The notes: generated from the sequence alone by a model not told the origin. 64,000 bases of DNA from Novosphingobium sp. AAP83 (GCF_001295795.1 NZ_LJHY01000003.1:1-64000); one strand, 5' to 3'. Positions 38,316 to 47,772 are shown, counted from the first letter of the stretch. Program-made: numbers and translations.

Positions 38316-40850
38316 TCAGTAAATCCCGCCTTGCTCTTCGATAAAGCTTTCCTCAACCGGCCCTTCATCAACCGCGCCGCTGGCAATTCCGCGCGCGGCG
38401 CGGGCTTTGCGCAAGGCATCAAGAACGGCTTGCTTCGCGCTCACCTCGCCCTGCTGCGCGGTGCGTTTGGGTTCGGTGTCGGGCTTGAACGCCTCCCAGA
38501 TGATCGAGGCTTTGGCCACGTCATTTTCAGGCGTTCCGCCAAACACGCGCTTACCTGAAACGCGGTCAACTTTCACCATGCGCACGCCTTCGGGCACACG
38601 GAACGGGATGTCCTTCCATCGGCTGCGCGTTTCTTGCACCAGTTGCTTGAACACCGGTGCGGCAATCCGACCGCCTTGCGCATAGCCGCCAAGGCTGCGC
38701 GGCTGGTCATAGCCGATATAGACGCCCGCGATGATATCGGGCGATCCTCCCACGAACCAGACATTGGTCGGCCCCGAAGTCGTGCCCGTCTTGCCAAACA
38801 GCGGCAATCCCAAATCGCGCAAGGTAATGGCCGTGCCGCGCACCACCACACCTTCCAGCATGTGCACCACCTGATAGGCCGTGCGAGGATCGATCACCTG
38901 CTTTCCGGTCACGTTCAGGCGCGGCATCGGCTGGCCATCCCATCGCGGCATGCTGCACCCGTCACACCGCCGGTTGTCTGCGCGCCAGATCACCTTGCCG
39001 TTACGATCTTGCACATAGTCGACCATCGTCGGTTCGTGCTGGCGTCCCTGATTGGCAAGCGCTGCATAAGCGTTGACCATCTTGAGCACGGTCGTGTCGC
39101 CAGCGCCCAGCGCCATCGAAAGATATGGCGGGTATTCGCCCACGCCCGCCGCCTTGATCGTGCGCACCACTTTGTCCATGCCCACGTCATTGGCCACGCG
39201 CACGGTCATCAGGTTGCGCGATTGTTCCAGTCCCCAGCGCATCGTGTGGCTGCCAGAACCGCCTTCGCCGCCGAAGTTGCGAAAGCACTTTTCGCCCAGC
39301 GCCGCACCCTGATAGACACAGAACGTTCCGTCCACGACCATTGAGGCTGGCGTCATCCCGTTGTCCAGCGCGGTGGCATAGACGAACGGCTTGATCGTTG
39401 AGCCCGGCTGGCGGTTGGCTTGCGTGGCGCGGTTGAACGAACCCAACCGTGCGTCAAACCCGCCCTGCATCGCCAGAATGCGGCCACTTTGCGGGTCTTC
39501 AACAACCATCCCTCCCGATACTTCAGGGATCGTGCGCACCGCAAATGTGCCCGGATTGACCGGCGCAACAGCCGTGATATCGCCCGGCTTCATGATGTCA
39601 GGAATGCCGATCAGGTCGGCGGTCTTGCCATCAGAAAAGCCGATCTCGCCGCCCGAACCCTTGCGCGAAAGCAGCACGCCCACGCGCCAGTTCTGGTAAT
39701 TGATCGCAATATTGCTGGTGATCAGTTGCGTTTGCCAATTGCCGTCATCCAGATCGATCCGCGCAATCGGCCCATGCCACGCCCGACCGCCGCCATAGCG
39801 CAGCAGCGCCGTCCGCAACGAATTCTGCGCTGCCGTTTGCAATTGCGTATCGAGCGAAGTGCGCACCCACAGCCCGCCTGCATAGATGCTGTTCGGGCCA
39901 TCTTCGGCCTTTTCGCCAAAGCGACCGATCAGGCGGCGGCGCACTTCTTCAAGGAAGTAGCCCGCATCTGCGGTATAGCTTTCGGAACGGCGCGGTTTCA
40001 GGCCGAGCGGCATCGCCCCTGCTGCATTGGCCTGCGCTTGCGTGGCCCATCCGTTCTTCACCATCTGGTCGAGCACGTAATTGCGCCGCGCAATCGCCAT
40101 GCCTTCATACTTGGCACGGCCATAACGCTCCGGCGCTTTGGGCAGAATCGCCAGAAACGCCGTCTCGTGCAGCGCCAGTTCGCCCACGTCCTTGTCGAAA
40201 TAGGCGCGCGCTGCTGCCTGCACACCAAAGCTTTGCCGCCCCAGCGGAATTTCGTTGAGATACAATTCAAGGATCTGCTGCTTGTTCAGCACGCCTTCGA
40301 TCCTGCGCGCCAGAATCATTTCCTTGAGCTTGCGCGTGATCGAATATTCATCGCCGATCAGGATATTCTTGGCCACTTGCTGCGTGATCGTCGATCCGCC
40401 GCGCGCGCGTTCATCCGATCCGAACTTGGTTGCATAATCGGCCACAGCGCCTGCAAAGCCGAAGTAATCGATGCCGCCATGCGTCCAGAACGTCTTGTCC
40501 TCAGCCGCCAGATACGCATTGATCATTGGCTCGGGAAAATCGACAAATCGCAATTGCACGCGCCGTTCACGGGCATAGCTCGATACGATCTCGCCATCAT
40601 TGCCGCGCACCATGGTGGGCAAAGGCGGTTGATATGTCAGCAATTTGTCCGCCGATGGCAGCGTGCGTGCCACCGTCAGCCACAGCACGAACCACCCCAG
40701 CAAAAACGCGCCCAGCACATAGTTGCCAAAACGGAACAAGCGGCTGCCGTGCCACTTGCCGCGATACCACAGCGAAAATCCACGCCAACGGTCAGGAACC
40801 CCGCCGCGCCGCGTTACAAACCGGGTTTGCTCAGGTGTCTCGTCAGCCAT
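38316..40850 (-). CDS. mrcA: Penicillin-binding protein 1A (bifunctional transglycosylase/transpeptidase)
   Basis: An 844-residue class A PBP anchored by one N-terminal membrane helix (about residues 38-60). The GT51 domain has the catalytic Glu in AAEDKTFWTHGG and STITQQVAKN. An OB-like insert follows. The transpeptidase domain has the Ser in PGSTIKPFVY, an SxN-type segment and KTGTTSGPTN. It polymerises and crosslinks peptidoglycan in the periplasm. A small CDGC pair lies in the transpeptidase domain. It follows the amidase gene after 64 bases in the same direction. Confidence 0.93.
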   Translation of the reverse strand: MADETPEQTRFVTRRGGVPDRWRGFSLWYRGKWHGSRLFRFGNYVLGAFLLGWFVLWLTVARTLPSADKLLTYQPPLPTMVRGNDGEIVSSYARERRVQLRFVDFPEPMINAYLAAEDKTFWTHGGIDYFGFAGAVADYATKFGSDERARGGSTITQQVAKNILIGDEYSITRKLKEMILARRIEGVLNKQQILELYLNEIPLGRQSFGVQAAARAYFDKDVGELALHETAFLAILPKAPERYGRAKYEGMAIARRNYVLDQMVKNGWATQAQANAAGAMPLGLKPRRSESYTADAGYFLEEVRRRLIGRFGEKAEDGPNSIYAGGLWVRTSLDTQLQTAAQNSLRTALLRYGGGRAWHGPIARIDLDDGNWQTQLITSNIAINYQNWRVGVLLSRKGSGGEIGFSDGKTADLIGIPDIMKPGDITAVAPVNPGTFAVRTIPEVSGGMVVEDPQSGRILAMQGGFDARLGSFNRATQANRQPGSTIKPFVYATALDNGMTPASMVVDGTFCVYQGAALGEKCFRNFGGEGGSGSHTMRWGLEQSRNLMTVRVANDVGMDKVVRTIKAAGVGEYPPYLSMALGAGDTTVLKMVNAYAALANQGRQHEPTMVDYVQDRNGKVIWRADNRRCDGCSMPRWDGQPMPRLNVTGKQVIDPRTAYQVVHMLEGVVVRGTAITLRDLGLPLFGKTGTTSGPTNVWFVGGSPDIIAGVYIGYDQPRSLGGYAQGGRIAAPVFKQLVQETRSRWKDIPFRVPEGVRMVKVDRVSGKRVFGGTPENDVAKASIIWEAFKPDTEPKRTAQQGEVSAKQAVLDALRKARAARGIASGAVDEGPVEESFIEEQGGIY

Positions 40851-40914
40851 CGTGCAGCGCCTCTAGCATGCTCACGCGGTTCCTTGCCAGAGGCCTATCG
40901 CAGCATCTTGCCAT

Positions 40915-41844
40915 TCAGGGTACATCAGTCGGCCCAGATCCCGATACGGGCTCGGCAACCGGTGTCGCTGTAACCAAGGACGGGGCCGCACGTTCGGCCA
41001 GAAAAATCTCGATGGCGCGGGCCACCGAACCGGAAAAGCGTTTCCGCCACGCCTTGTCGCGCATCGTCTGAGCATCATCAAGATTGCTGATATAGCCAGC
41101 TTCAATCAGCGCCGATGGCAGGTCGAGCGATTTCAGCACAATGAACGCAGCTTCGCGCTGCGGTTGGGCATGAAAGGCGATCACGTCCTTGCCCTCGCGC
41201 ACCACCAGTTCGCCAAATCTTTGCGAGCTTCCACGCATTTCGCGCCGGGCAAGATCGACCAGTATCGACGATACTGCCTGGCCTTTTCCGGCAAGGCTCA
41301 CGCCATTCACTGCATCGGCGCGGTTCTCTCGCGCGGCCAGCGCTTCGGCCACCGAATCGGAAGCTTTATCTGATAGCGTATAAATCGTGGCACCATGCGC
41401 TTCGGCGACACTGGCCGCATCGGCATGGACAGAAATGAACAGATTCGCATTCAACCGGCGCGCAATATCTGCACGCTCATCGAGCGCCAAAAACCGGTCG
41501 TTATCACGCGTCAGCGCCACGCGAACACGGCCCGAAGCCACCAGCGCATCGCGCAACGAACGCGCCAACAACAGCGTCAAATCCTTTTCCCGCTCGCCAT
41601 CCTGCCCGCTTGCACCGGGATCATGCCCGCCGTGGCCTGCATCAATTACCACCAGAGGGCGGCTGGCATCAGGCGGGCCTTCTACCACCGGCAAACCGAT
41701 CTTGCCGGTGTGATCGGGCATGGCCAGTTTCACCACATAACGTGGCTCGACATCGGCAAGCCCTGTGGAAAGCGCAGCCCACAGCACGCCCATAGCCACG
41801 GCCGGCGCTGCAAATACTGCGGTCAAGATACCCCGGTCATCCAT
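40915..41844 (-). CDS. amiC: N-acetylmuramoyl-L-alanine amidase (Amidase_3)
   Basis: A 309-residue zinc amidase that cuts the stem peptide from peptidoglycan. An N-terminal hydrophobic signal/anchor (about residues 5-25) is followed by the Amidase_3 domain: VVIDAGHGGHDPGASG (zinc His), NLFISVHADA (zinc His) and ALIEAGYISN (catalytic Glu). There is no AMIN domain, so it is shorter than enteric AmiC. ATG at 41844 is preferred, giving a normal signal; an in-frame start at 41901 adds basic residues. It is paired with PBP1A and divergent from rne. Confidence 0.9.
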   Translation of the reverse strand: MDDRGILTAVFAAPAVAMGVLWAALSTGLADVEPRYVVKLAMPDHTGKIGLPVVEGPPDASRPLVVIDAGHGGHDPGASGQDGEREKDLTLLLARSLRDALVASGRVRVALTRDNDRFLALDERADIARRLNANLFISVHADAASVAEAHGATIYTLSDKASDSVAEALAARENRADAVNGVSLAGKGQAVSSILVDLARREMRGSSQRFGELVVREGKDVIAFHAQPQREAAFIVLKSLDLPSALIEAGYISNLDDAQTMRDKAWRKRFSGSVARAIEIFLAERAAPSLVTATPVAEPVSGSGPTDVP

Positions 41845-42120
41845 CCGCCATCGCCTATGCCCTGCCACACTTGTCCGGGTCCAGTGGGAAATACAGCCCA
41901 TGGTTAACGCTTAAGATACACCTCGGGTGCGATAAGGATGCGTGGCATTCCTACAGGACAACATCGGTCATTGTTTTATTTGCCGCTTTGTCCTTGGAGT
42001 GCTAGCAATGGTCTATCGGGGCACTCAGCATCGGTACGTCTTACGCCCAAACCGTCTAAAAGCGCTGTTTTGCGCCACGGTGGGCTAAGAAACGTACTGT
42101 TGGCGATGATCCCGTAATCG

Positions 42121-42493
42121 CGGGGATGAAGATGCGGTCGCGCCTGATCCCCGTGCCACAAGGTTGATGCCGTAATGATGAGCTGCGTTTCGTTCCTGCC
42201 TGTTAGCCCCACCGGGGCAGCATCGGCGTGGACGAATGGCAGCACGCGCACCTCGCCGCGAGTTATCGTCACAGCAGACACAAACCAACCGCCGCCGGGC
42301 GGCGAGCGACAAGGCATGACAGGCACAAAGCCTCACGCCCCAACGCTCCGATCCGGCAAACCCGCATTCGTGCGCAGCAACGGCATCAGCCCAATCATGG
42401 CATTGGCTTGGCAAGGCAGCGCGCGCCTATCTCAAACGATCCGCGCCAGCAACGCAGGGGCAACCCGGCGACGGCGCGGCTGGAGAATTTATA
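42121..42493 (+). promoter_or_regulatory. probable structured 5' leader of rne; the 649-base gap 41845-42493 has no convincing gene
   Basis: No convincing coding frame is seen between amiC and rne. Three hairpins can be drawn before rne: CGGGGAT/ATCCCCG at 42121-42153, GCCCC/GGGGC at 42206-42218 and CGCCGCC/GGCGGCG at 42290-42304. The ribosome-binding site GGAGAA lies just before the rne ATG. In E. coli a ~360-base rne leader allows autoregulation; a similar role here is inference. I could not fix the promoter. Confidence 0.4.
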
Positions 42494-45316
42494 ATGACAA
42501 CGCGCATGCTTATCGATGCGCGCCACCAGGAAGAAACCCGGGTGGCGGTGCTGAAGGGCAACCGGATTGAGGAGTTCGACTTTGAATCTGCGGATCACAA
42601 GCAGATCAAAGGCAATATCTATCTGGCCAAGGTTACACGTGTAGAGCCATCGCTTCAGGCGGCTTTTGTTGATTTTGGCGGCAACCGGCATGGATTCCTC
42701 GCGTTCAGCGAAATCCACCCTGATTACTATCAGATACCCAAGGAAGACCGTGAGGCGCTTCTGGCCGAAGAGGCCGCGCACGCCGAAGAAGAAGCCGCGC
42801 TGCGCGCTGCCGAAGACGGTGATGACGACGAATACGGCGATGGTGACGGTGACGGCTACGACGCCGATGATGGCGTAACCGAAGTCGATACGTCAGAAAA
42901 AGACCAGGTTGCCACGATCGAAGGCGGCGTTGTTGAAAACGGTTTCGATCACGAAGGCGAAGAAGGCGATGAAAACGCCTCTGATACTGGTGACGAAGAC
43001 GAAAACGGCGAACGCTCAAATAACGGCCGCCAACGTCGCGGTCGCCGGCAGGGCGGTCGCTCACAAGGCAAAGAAGCCGACGAACTGCGCGCCAAGCGCA
43101 TGGCGCTGCGCCGTCGCTACAAAATTCAGGACGTTATCCAGCGCCGTCAGGTTCTGCTCGTCCAGGTCGTCAAGGAAGAACGCGGCAACAAGGGCGCAGC
43201 CCTCACCACCTACCTCAGCCTCGCGGGCCGCTATTGCGTGCTCATGCCGAATTCGAGCCATGGCGGCGGCATCAGCCGCAAGATCAGCTCGACAACTGAC
43301 CGCAAGCGCCTGAAATCGATCATCACGGAAATGGACTTGCCGCGTTCGATGTCTTGCATCGTGCGCACGGCAGGGCTTCAGCGCACCAAGCCTGAAATCA
43401 AGCGCGACTTCGATTACCTCGCCCGCCTGTGGGACGAGATTCGTGAACGCACCATTGGCTCGGTCGCCCCTGCCCTGATCCATTCGGACAGCGACCTGAT
43501 CAAGCGCGCGATCCGCGACATCTACAACCGCGACATCGAGGATGTCGTTGTCGAAGGCGAGCACGGCTATCGCGCGGCCAAAGACTTCATGAAACTGCTG
43601 ATGCCAAGCCACGCCAAGCGGGTTCAGCAATATGTCGATCCGGTGCCGCTGTTCCAGCGCTATGGTGCCGAAGACCAGCTTACCGCGATGTACGATCCTG
43701 TCGTGCAGTTGAAGTCGGGCGGCTACCTCGTCATCAACCCGACCGAAGCACTTGTTTCGATCGACATCAACTCGGGCCGCTCCACCAAGGAACACGGTAT
43801 CGAGGCGACAGCGGTTTCCACCAACCTTGAAGCCGCGCGCGAAATCGCCCGCCAATTGCGCTTGCGCGATATGGCAGGTCTGGTCGTGATCGACTTTATC
43901 GATATGGAATACGGATCAAACATCCGTAAAGTCGAAAAGGCGATGAAGGATGCGTTGCGCAATGATCGCGCGCGCATTCAGGTTGGCCGCATTTCCGGCT
44001 TTGGCCTGATGGAAATGAGCCGCCAGCGCCTGCGCACCGGCGTTCTCGAAGCCACCACGCGTGGCTGCCCGCATTGCGATGGTTCGGGCCTGGTCCGCAC
44101 CGCTTCGTCCGCCGGTCTTTCGGCCTTGCGCATGATCGAAGACGAAGCCGCGAAGGGCAAGGGCAACGTCGTCACGCTCTATGCTTCTCAAGAAGCAGCG
44201 ATCTATGTGCTCAATGCCAAGCGTATTGATCTGGGCGAAATCGAAGAGCGTTATGGCGTAACCGTCGAAGTGATCCCTGAAGGTGAGAACGAAGGCGCGA
44301 AAATGCGCGTCGCCTCACGCGGACCACGCCCTGAATTCGTCCCCCGGTTCGAACCGATTATCGAGCCTGAGGAAGAAGACGATATCGTCGAGGACGATTA
44401 CGACGCCGAAGAAGAAGTCGAAGAGCGTGAAGAACGCCCGGCCCGCGCCCCTCGCCCCGAAGGCGAAGATGGCGCTGACCGTGATGGTCGTCGCAAGCGT
44501 CGCAAGCGCCGCCGTGGTCGTAGCCGTGATCGCCGCGATGATGATGGCGCTGAAACGCAAGGCTCGGATGCTGATGCCGACGCGCAAGAAGGCAATGATG
44601 AAGCAGGCGATGAAGGCGCGGCTAGCGAAGCTGGCGAAGCGGGTCATGAAACCGAAACCGAAGCGGAACGCGGCCAGCGCAAGCGTCGCCGTCGCGGTCG
44701 TCGCCGTCGTGGCGGACGCGATGGCGCAGAAGGCCAAGGCACTGAAGGCAGCACCGAACAGGGTGGGACCGAACAGGATGGGGCCGATCAGGGCGATAGC
44801 GACGAAGGCTTTACCGCCGAAGCGCAGGCCGAACCTGCCGTTGTGGCCGAACCCGAAGCCGCTCCTGCACCCGTTGCAGAAGAAGCTCCGGCCAAGCCAA
44901 AGCGCGCACCGCGCAAGAAAAAGGCTGATGCTGTAGCCGATGAAGCCACAGTTGCCGAGCAGGTCGCAGAAGCAACGCCCGCACCTGTTGCTGCGGAACC
45001 CGTTGTCGAAGCAGAAGCCGCCCCGGCCAAGCCCAAGCGCGCCCCGCGCAAGAAAAAGGCTGACGCCGAAGCCGAAGCTGCACCGGCTCCTGCTCCTGCA
45101 CCCGAACCGGTTGCAGAAGCAGCGCCTATCGAAGCAGAAGCCGCTCCGGCCAAACCAAAGCGTGCACCGCGCAAGAAAAAGGCTGACGCTGTTGCATCTG
45201 ACGCAGCGCCTGCCGAAACGGTGACCGCTGAAGCCCCTATGGCTGAACCGGCAGCCGAAGAAACCGCTGCCGCCTCCCCGCGTCGCGGCTGGTGGCAGCG
45301 CACCTTCGGCGAATAA
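42494..45316 (+). CDS. rne: Ribonuclease E
   Basis: A 940-residue endoribonuclease and degradosome scaffold. The S1 RNA-binding domain (about residues 35-210) is split by a very acidic insert of Glu/Asp/Gly (about 93-195). The catalytic DNase I-like part has Asp424 in VSIDINSGR and Asp467 in VVIDFIDM, spaced 43 residues as in E. coli. The zinc-link is CPHCDGSG (Cys525, Cys528). The C-terminal ~300 residues are low-complexity: an acidic/arginine-rich stretch, then three Ala-Pro-Lys repeats, ending in GWWQRTFGE. It ends at a strong terminator. Confidence 0.95.
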   Translation: MTTRMLIDARHQEETRVAVLKGNRIEEFDFESADHKQIKGNIYLAKVTRVEPSLQAAFVDFGGNRHGFLAFSEIHPDYYQIPKEDREALLAEEAAHAEEEAALRAAEDGDDDEYGDGDGDGYDADDGVTEVDTSEKDQVATIEGGVVENGFDHEGEEGDENASDTGDEDENGERSNNGRQRRGRRQGGRSQGKEADELRAKRMALRRRYKIQDVIQRRQVLLVQVVKEERGNKGAALTTYLSLAGRYCVLMPNSSHGGGISRKISSTTDRKRLKSIITEMDLPRSMSCIVRTAGLQRTKPEIKRDFDYLARLWDEIRERTIGSVAPALIHSDSDLIKRAIRDIYNRDIEDVVVEGEHGYRAAKDFMKLLMPSHAKRVQQYVDPVPLFQRYGAEDQLTAMYDPVVQLKSGGYLVINPTEALVSIDINSGRSTKEHGIEATAVSTNLEAAREIARQLRLRDMAGLVVIDFIDMEYGSNIRKVEKAMKDALRNDRARIQVGRISGFGLMEMSRQRLRTGVLEATTRGCPHCDGSGLVRTASSAGLSALRMIEDEAAKGKGNVVTLYASQEAAIYVLNAKRIDLGEIEERYGVTVEVIPEGENEGAKMRVASRGPRPEFVPRFEPIIEPEEEDDIVEDDYDAEEEVEEREERPARAPRPEGEDGADRDGRRKRRKRRRGRSRDRRDDDGAETQGSDADADAQEGNDEAGDEGAASEAGEAGHETETEAERGQRKRRRRGRRRRGGRDGAEGQGTEGSTEQGGTEQDGADQGDSDEGFTAEAQAEPAVVAEPEAAPAPVAEEAPAKPKRAPRKKKADAVADEATVAEQVAEATPAPVAAEPVVEAEAAPAKPKRAPRKKKADAEAEAAPAPAPAPEPVAEAAPIEAEAAPAKPKRAPRKKKADAVASDAAPAETVTAEAPMAEPAAEETAAASPRRGWWQRTFGE
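44881..45190 (+). repeat. three coding repeats in the RNase E tail
   Basis: The unit APAKPKRAPRKKKADA occurs three times (starting near 44884, 45019 and 45142), separated by Ala/Glu/Pro-rich spacers of about 25-30 residues. The DNA copies differ at third positions, so the peptide is kept by selection or the repeat is not very recent. The basic units could bind RNA or partners of the degradosome. Confidence 0.9.
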
Positions 45317-45340
45317 GCGCCGTAACCGCTAACCAGAAAA

Positions 45341-45373
45341 GGCCCCCGCCGGAGAACCGGTGGGGGCCTTTTT
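45341..45373 (+). terminator. rho-independent terminator after rne
   Basis: GGCCCCCGCCGG (45341-45352) pairs with CCGGTGGGGGCC (45357-45368) with one G-T pair and an AGAA loop, preceded by AAAA and followed by TTTTT at 45369-45373. Confidence 0.92.
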
Positions 45374-45412
45374 GATTGCGAACATAGCGTAATCAAACGC
45401 ACACGTTGAAAG

Positions 45413-45589
45413 GGTTCCACGCAGAGACGCGGAGAAGAAGCGGAGGCGCCGAGGGAGTGGCTTTAGCGGCAAAGCCGCCCATAAATTCCGGCCATGGTGG
45501 TTGCCCTATGGCCGGATCATCGGGCGGCCTTGCGGCCCAAACTGCCCCCTCTGCGTCTCCCCTTCTTCTCTGCGTCTCTGCGTGAAACC
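45413..45589. repeat. 177-base inverted-repeat (hairpin) element, non-coding
   Basis: The outer arms 45413-45455 and 45547-45589 are inverted copies matching at 38 of 43 positions (core CACGCAGAGACGC and GAGAAGAAG). Inside, AGCGGCAAAGCCGCCC pairs with GGGCGGCCTTGCGG, and CCGGCCAT with ATGGCCGG, so nearly the whole stretch folds into one long imperfect hairpin with the tip near 45500. No open frame and no clear target duplication is seen. It lies between the rne terminator and a convergent methyltransferase gene. It looks like a dispersed intergenic repeat or MITE-like unit. Confidence 0.85.
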
Positions 45590-45616
45590 AAAAAACCTTT
45601 GCTAACAGGGATCACC

Positions 45617-46249
45617 CTAAACCGTTTTCACTGCGGTTCCCCATTCCATCCAAGCCGCCCATTTCGGCATTTTCGGCATATATTGGTGCCCTGGATGCTC
45701 AATCTGGAAACCCGCCGCGATCACGGGCTTGGTCACTGTGCGCGCCAAATGGCACCCGCCCATCAGCGGTTTCCATACCGGTTCGATCCGCCGCTGCCAT
45801 TTGGCAACGCCCGCATCCGGGCTCAACCCGTGTTCCAGAAACAGCAATTGCCCACCGCGCCGCAAAATCCGCCGCAATTCCCGCAAAACCTGATCCGGGT
45901 CTTGCACCGAACATAGCGTATAGGTGCAGACAACCGTATCAAAGCTCTCTTCGGCAAAGGGAATATTCTCGCCAACACCTTCGCGGATATCGGCGGACAG
46001 GCCCTTTTGCGCCGCTGCGGCCCGCGCATATTCGAGCAATTTTCCAGATGGATCGATTCCGGCAAAACCGGTCACCCGCGCAGGATCGTAGAACTGCTGG
46101 TTCAAACCGCCGCCGCAGCCAATTTCGAACACGCGCCCGTATGCGCGCGGGACAATGCCGGCACGCAATTCCATGATCCCCGGCGAAGCACATGCGCACT
46201 TTATCATGCGCGGCACCACTTGCGCCTCCCAAAAGGCTTTCACGCCCAT
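45617..46249 (-). CDS. Class I SAM-dependent methyltransferase (UbiE/PmtA-like)
   Basis: A 210-residue cytoplasmic methyltransferase. Motif I is VFEIGCGGGLNQQFYD, followed by GIDPSGKLLEYAR, FDTVVCTYTLCSV and LLFLEHGLSPD. The C-terminus resembles small phospholipid or ubiquinone-type methyltransferases. ATG at 46249 is used because AGGAGC lies just upstream; a longer frame to 46369 has no family-like residues. Substrate unproven. Divergent from the permease gene. Confidence 0.83.
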   Translation of the reverse strand: MGVKAFWEAQVVPRMIKCACASPGIMELRAGIVPRAYGRVFEIGCGGGLNQQFYDPARVTGFAGIDPSGKLLEYARAAAAQKGLSADIREGVGENIPFAEESFDTVVCTYTLCSVQDPDQVLRELRRILRRGGQLLFLEHGLSPDAGVAKWQRRIEPVWKPLMGGCHLARTVTKPVIAAGFQIEHPGHQYMPKMPKWAAWMEWGTAVKTV

Positions 46250-46392
46250 CCTAGCTCCTGTTTTTATTCTGTAAGATTGCCTCGCTCTGCCGCAATCTGC
46301 AATCCCCAAACGTCCCGCTTCGCGCGAATGACGTATTGCCCGCCACCTGCTATTCATCCCCAAGGACAAGCAGCAACATCACCGGGGGATTT

Positions 46393-47772
46393 CTGAAACA
46401 AGCCGAACATCTGGAACAGGCCGAACACAAGCTTGAGGCATCGCTTCACGCCCGCCACGTGGCGATGATCGCCATCGGCGGCATCATCGGCGCAGGCCTC
46501 TTCGTCGGCTCATCCACCTCGATCGTGCAGATCGGCCCGGCGGTGATAGTCAGCTATGGCCTTGCAGGGCTGGTCATCCTGATGATCATGCGCATGCTCA
46601 GTGAAATGGCGATGCTGCACCCCGGCGCAGGCTCGTTCACCGAGCTGATCCGCATGGCCTTGGGGCCGCTCGCCGGCTTCGTCTCGGGCTGGCTCTATTG
46701 GTACTTCTGGGTGATAGTTGTGGCGATCGAGGCGATTGCAGGCGCAGTGATCCTGGCGCTGTGGCTCCCGTTCGAAGTGTGGCAAATCGGCTCGGTCCTC
46801 CTCGCCTTGATGACCGTGGTGAACCTCTTTTCCGCGCGCTCTTATGGCGAGTTCGAGTTCTGGCTCTCTGCTGCCAAAGTTGCCGCGATCCTCGGCTTCA
46901 TCCTCATCGCCGGACTGTGGGCATTCGGCGTCACCTCGCCCGCTGGCAATACTTTTGCCAATCTTACCGCGCACGGCGGTTTTGCCCCCAAAGGCTGGGG
47001 CGCCGTCATCGGCGGCGTTACCTCGGTCATCTTCGCGCTCTGCGGCGCGGAAATCGCCACTGTTGCCGCCGCTGAATCCCACGCGCCTGCCAAAACTATC
47101 GCCCGTATGACCGGCTCGGTCGCCTTGCGCATCCTGCTGTTCTATGTCGTCTCGCTCATCCTGATCGTCGCGGTGCAACCGTGGAACACGGTCGTCGCGG
47201 GCCAATCCCCCTTCGCCAGTTCGCTCGGGCTCATGGGCATTCCCTATGCCGCCACGATCATGAACGCCGTCGTCCTCGTCGCGGTGCTGTCGTGCCTCAA
47301 CTCGGGCCTCTATGTCACCTCGCGCGCGCTGTTCGGCCTTGCCCGCCACGGTGATGCACCGCAAAGCCTGATCCGCCTGAACAAGCGCAAGGTTCCTGCC
47401 CGCGCCACGCTTATCGCCAGCCTGTTCGGCTATGGCGCGATGGCCGCCTCGATCCTTTCGCCCCAAGGCGTGTTCAGCTTCCTCGTCAGCGCCTCGGGCG
47501 CGCTGATGCTGATCATTTATCTGATGGTCTGCCTCGCGCAGGTCCGCATGCGCAAACAGGTTGAGGCGACCGCGCCTGAAACCCTCGCCTTGCGCATGTG
47601 GCTGTTCCCTGGCCTCAGCTATGCCACCATCGCCGCCATTGCCGTGGTGCTCATCGCGATGGCTTTCGTGCCAGATTTGCGCCCCCAGGCCATCGCCAGC
47701 GCCATCACCTTTGCCATCGCCGCCGCCGCATGGGCCATCCTGCGCCGCCCCCACCTGAAAGGTCAGCCATGA
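46393..47772 (+). CDS. Amino acid permease (APC superfamily, GabP/AroP-like)
   Basis: A roughly 459-residue, twelve-helix inner-membrane proton symporter. The first helix reads MIAIGGIIGAGLFVGSSTSI after LHARHV, the pattern of GabP-like transporters, and the conserved GAEIATVAAAESHAP loop follows helix 6. The start is odd: no ATG or GTG fits. CTG at 46393 has GGGGG four bases upstream and gives a normal N-terminus; TTG at 46336 is the longer choice but lacks a ribosome-binding site. Its stop overlaps the next start (ATGA), so it is coupled to the amidohydrolase. Confidence 0.87.
   Translation: MKQAEHLEQAEHKLEASLHARHVAMIAIGGIIGAGLFVGSSTSIVQIGPAVIVSYGLAGLVILMIMRMLSEMAMLHPGAGSFTELIRMALGPLAGFVSGWLYWYFWVIVVAIEAIAGAVILALWLPFEVWQIGSVLLALMTVVNLFSARSYGEFEFWLSAAKVAAILGFILIAGLWAFGVTSPAGNTFANLTAHGGFAPKGWGAVIGGVTSVIFALCGAEIATVAAAESHAPAKTIARMTGSVALRILLFYVVSLILIVAVQPWNTVVAGQSPFASSLGLMGIPYAATIMNAVVLVAVLSCLNSGLYVTSRALFGLARHGDAPQSLIRLNKRKVPARATLIASLFGYGAMAASILSPQGVFSFLVSASGALMLIIYLMVCLAQVRMRKQVEATAPETLALRMWLFPGLSYATIAAIAVVLIAMAFVPDLRPQAIASAITFAIAAAAWAILRRPHLKGQP

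Noticed and set aside
41976..42326. 116-residue open frame on the minus strand in the rne-amiC gap
   Set aside because: No ribosome-binding site, no domain and no typical codon pattern; the region is better explained as the rne leader.
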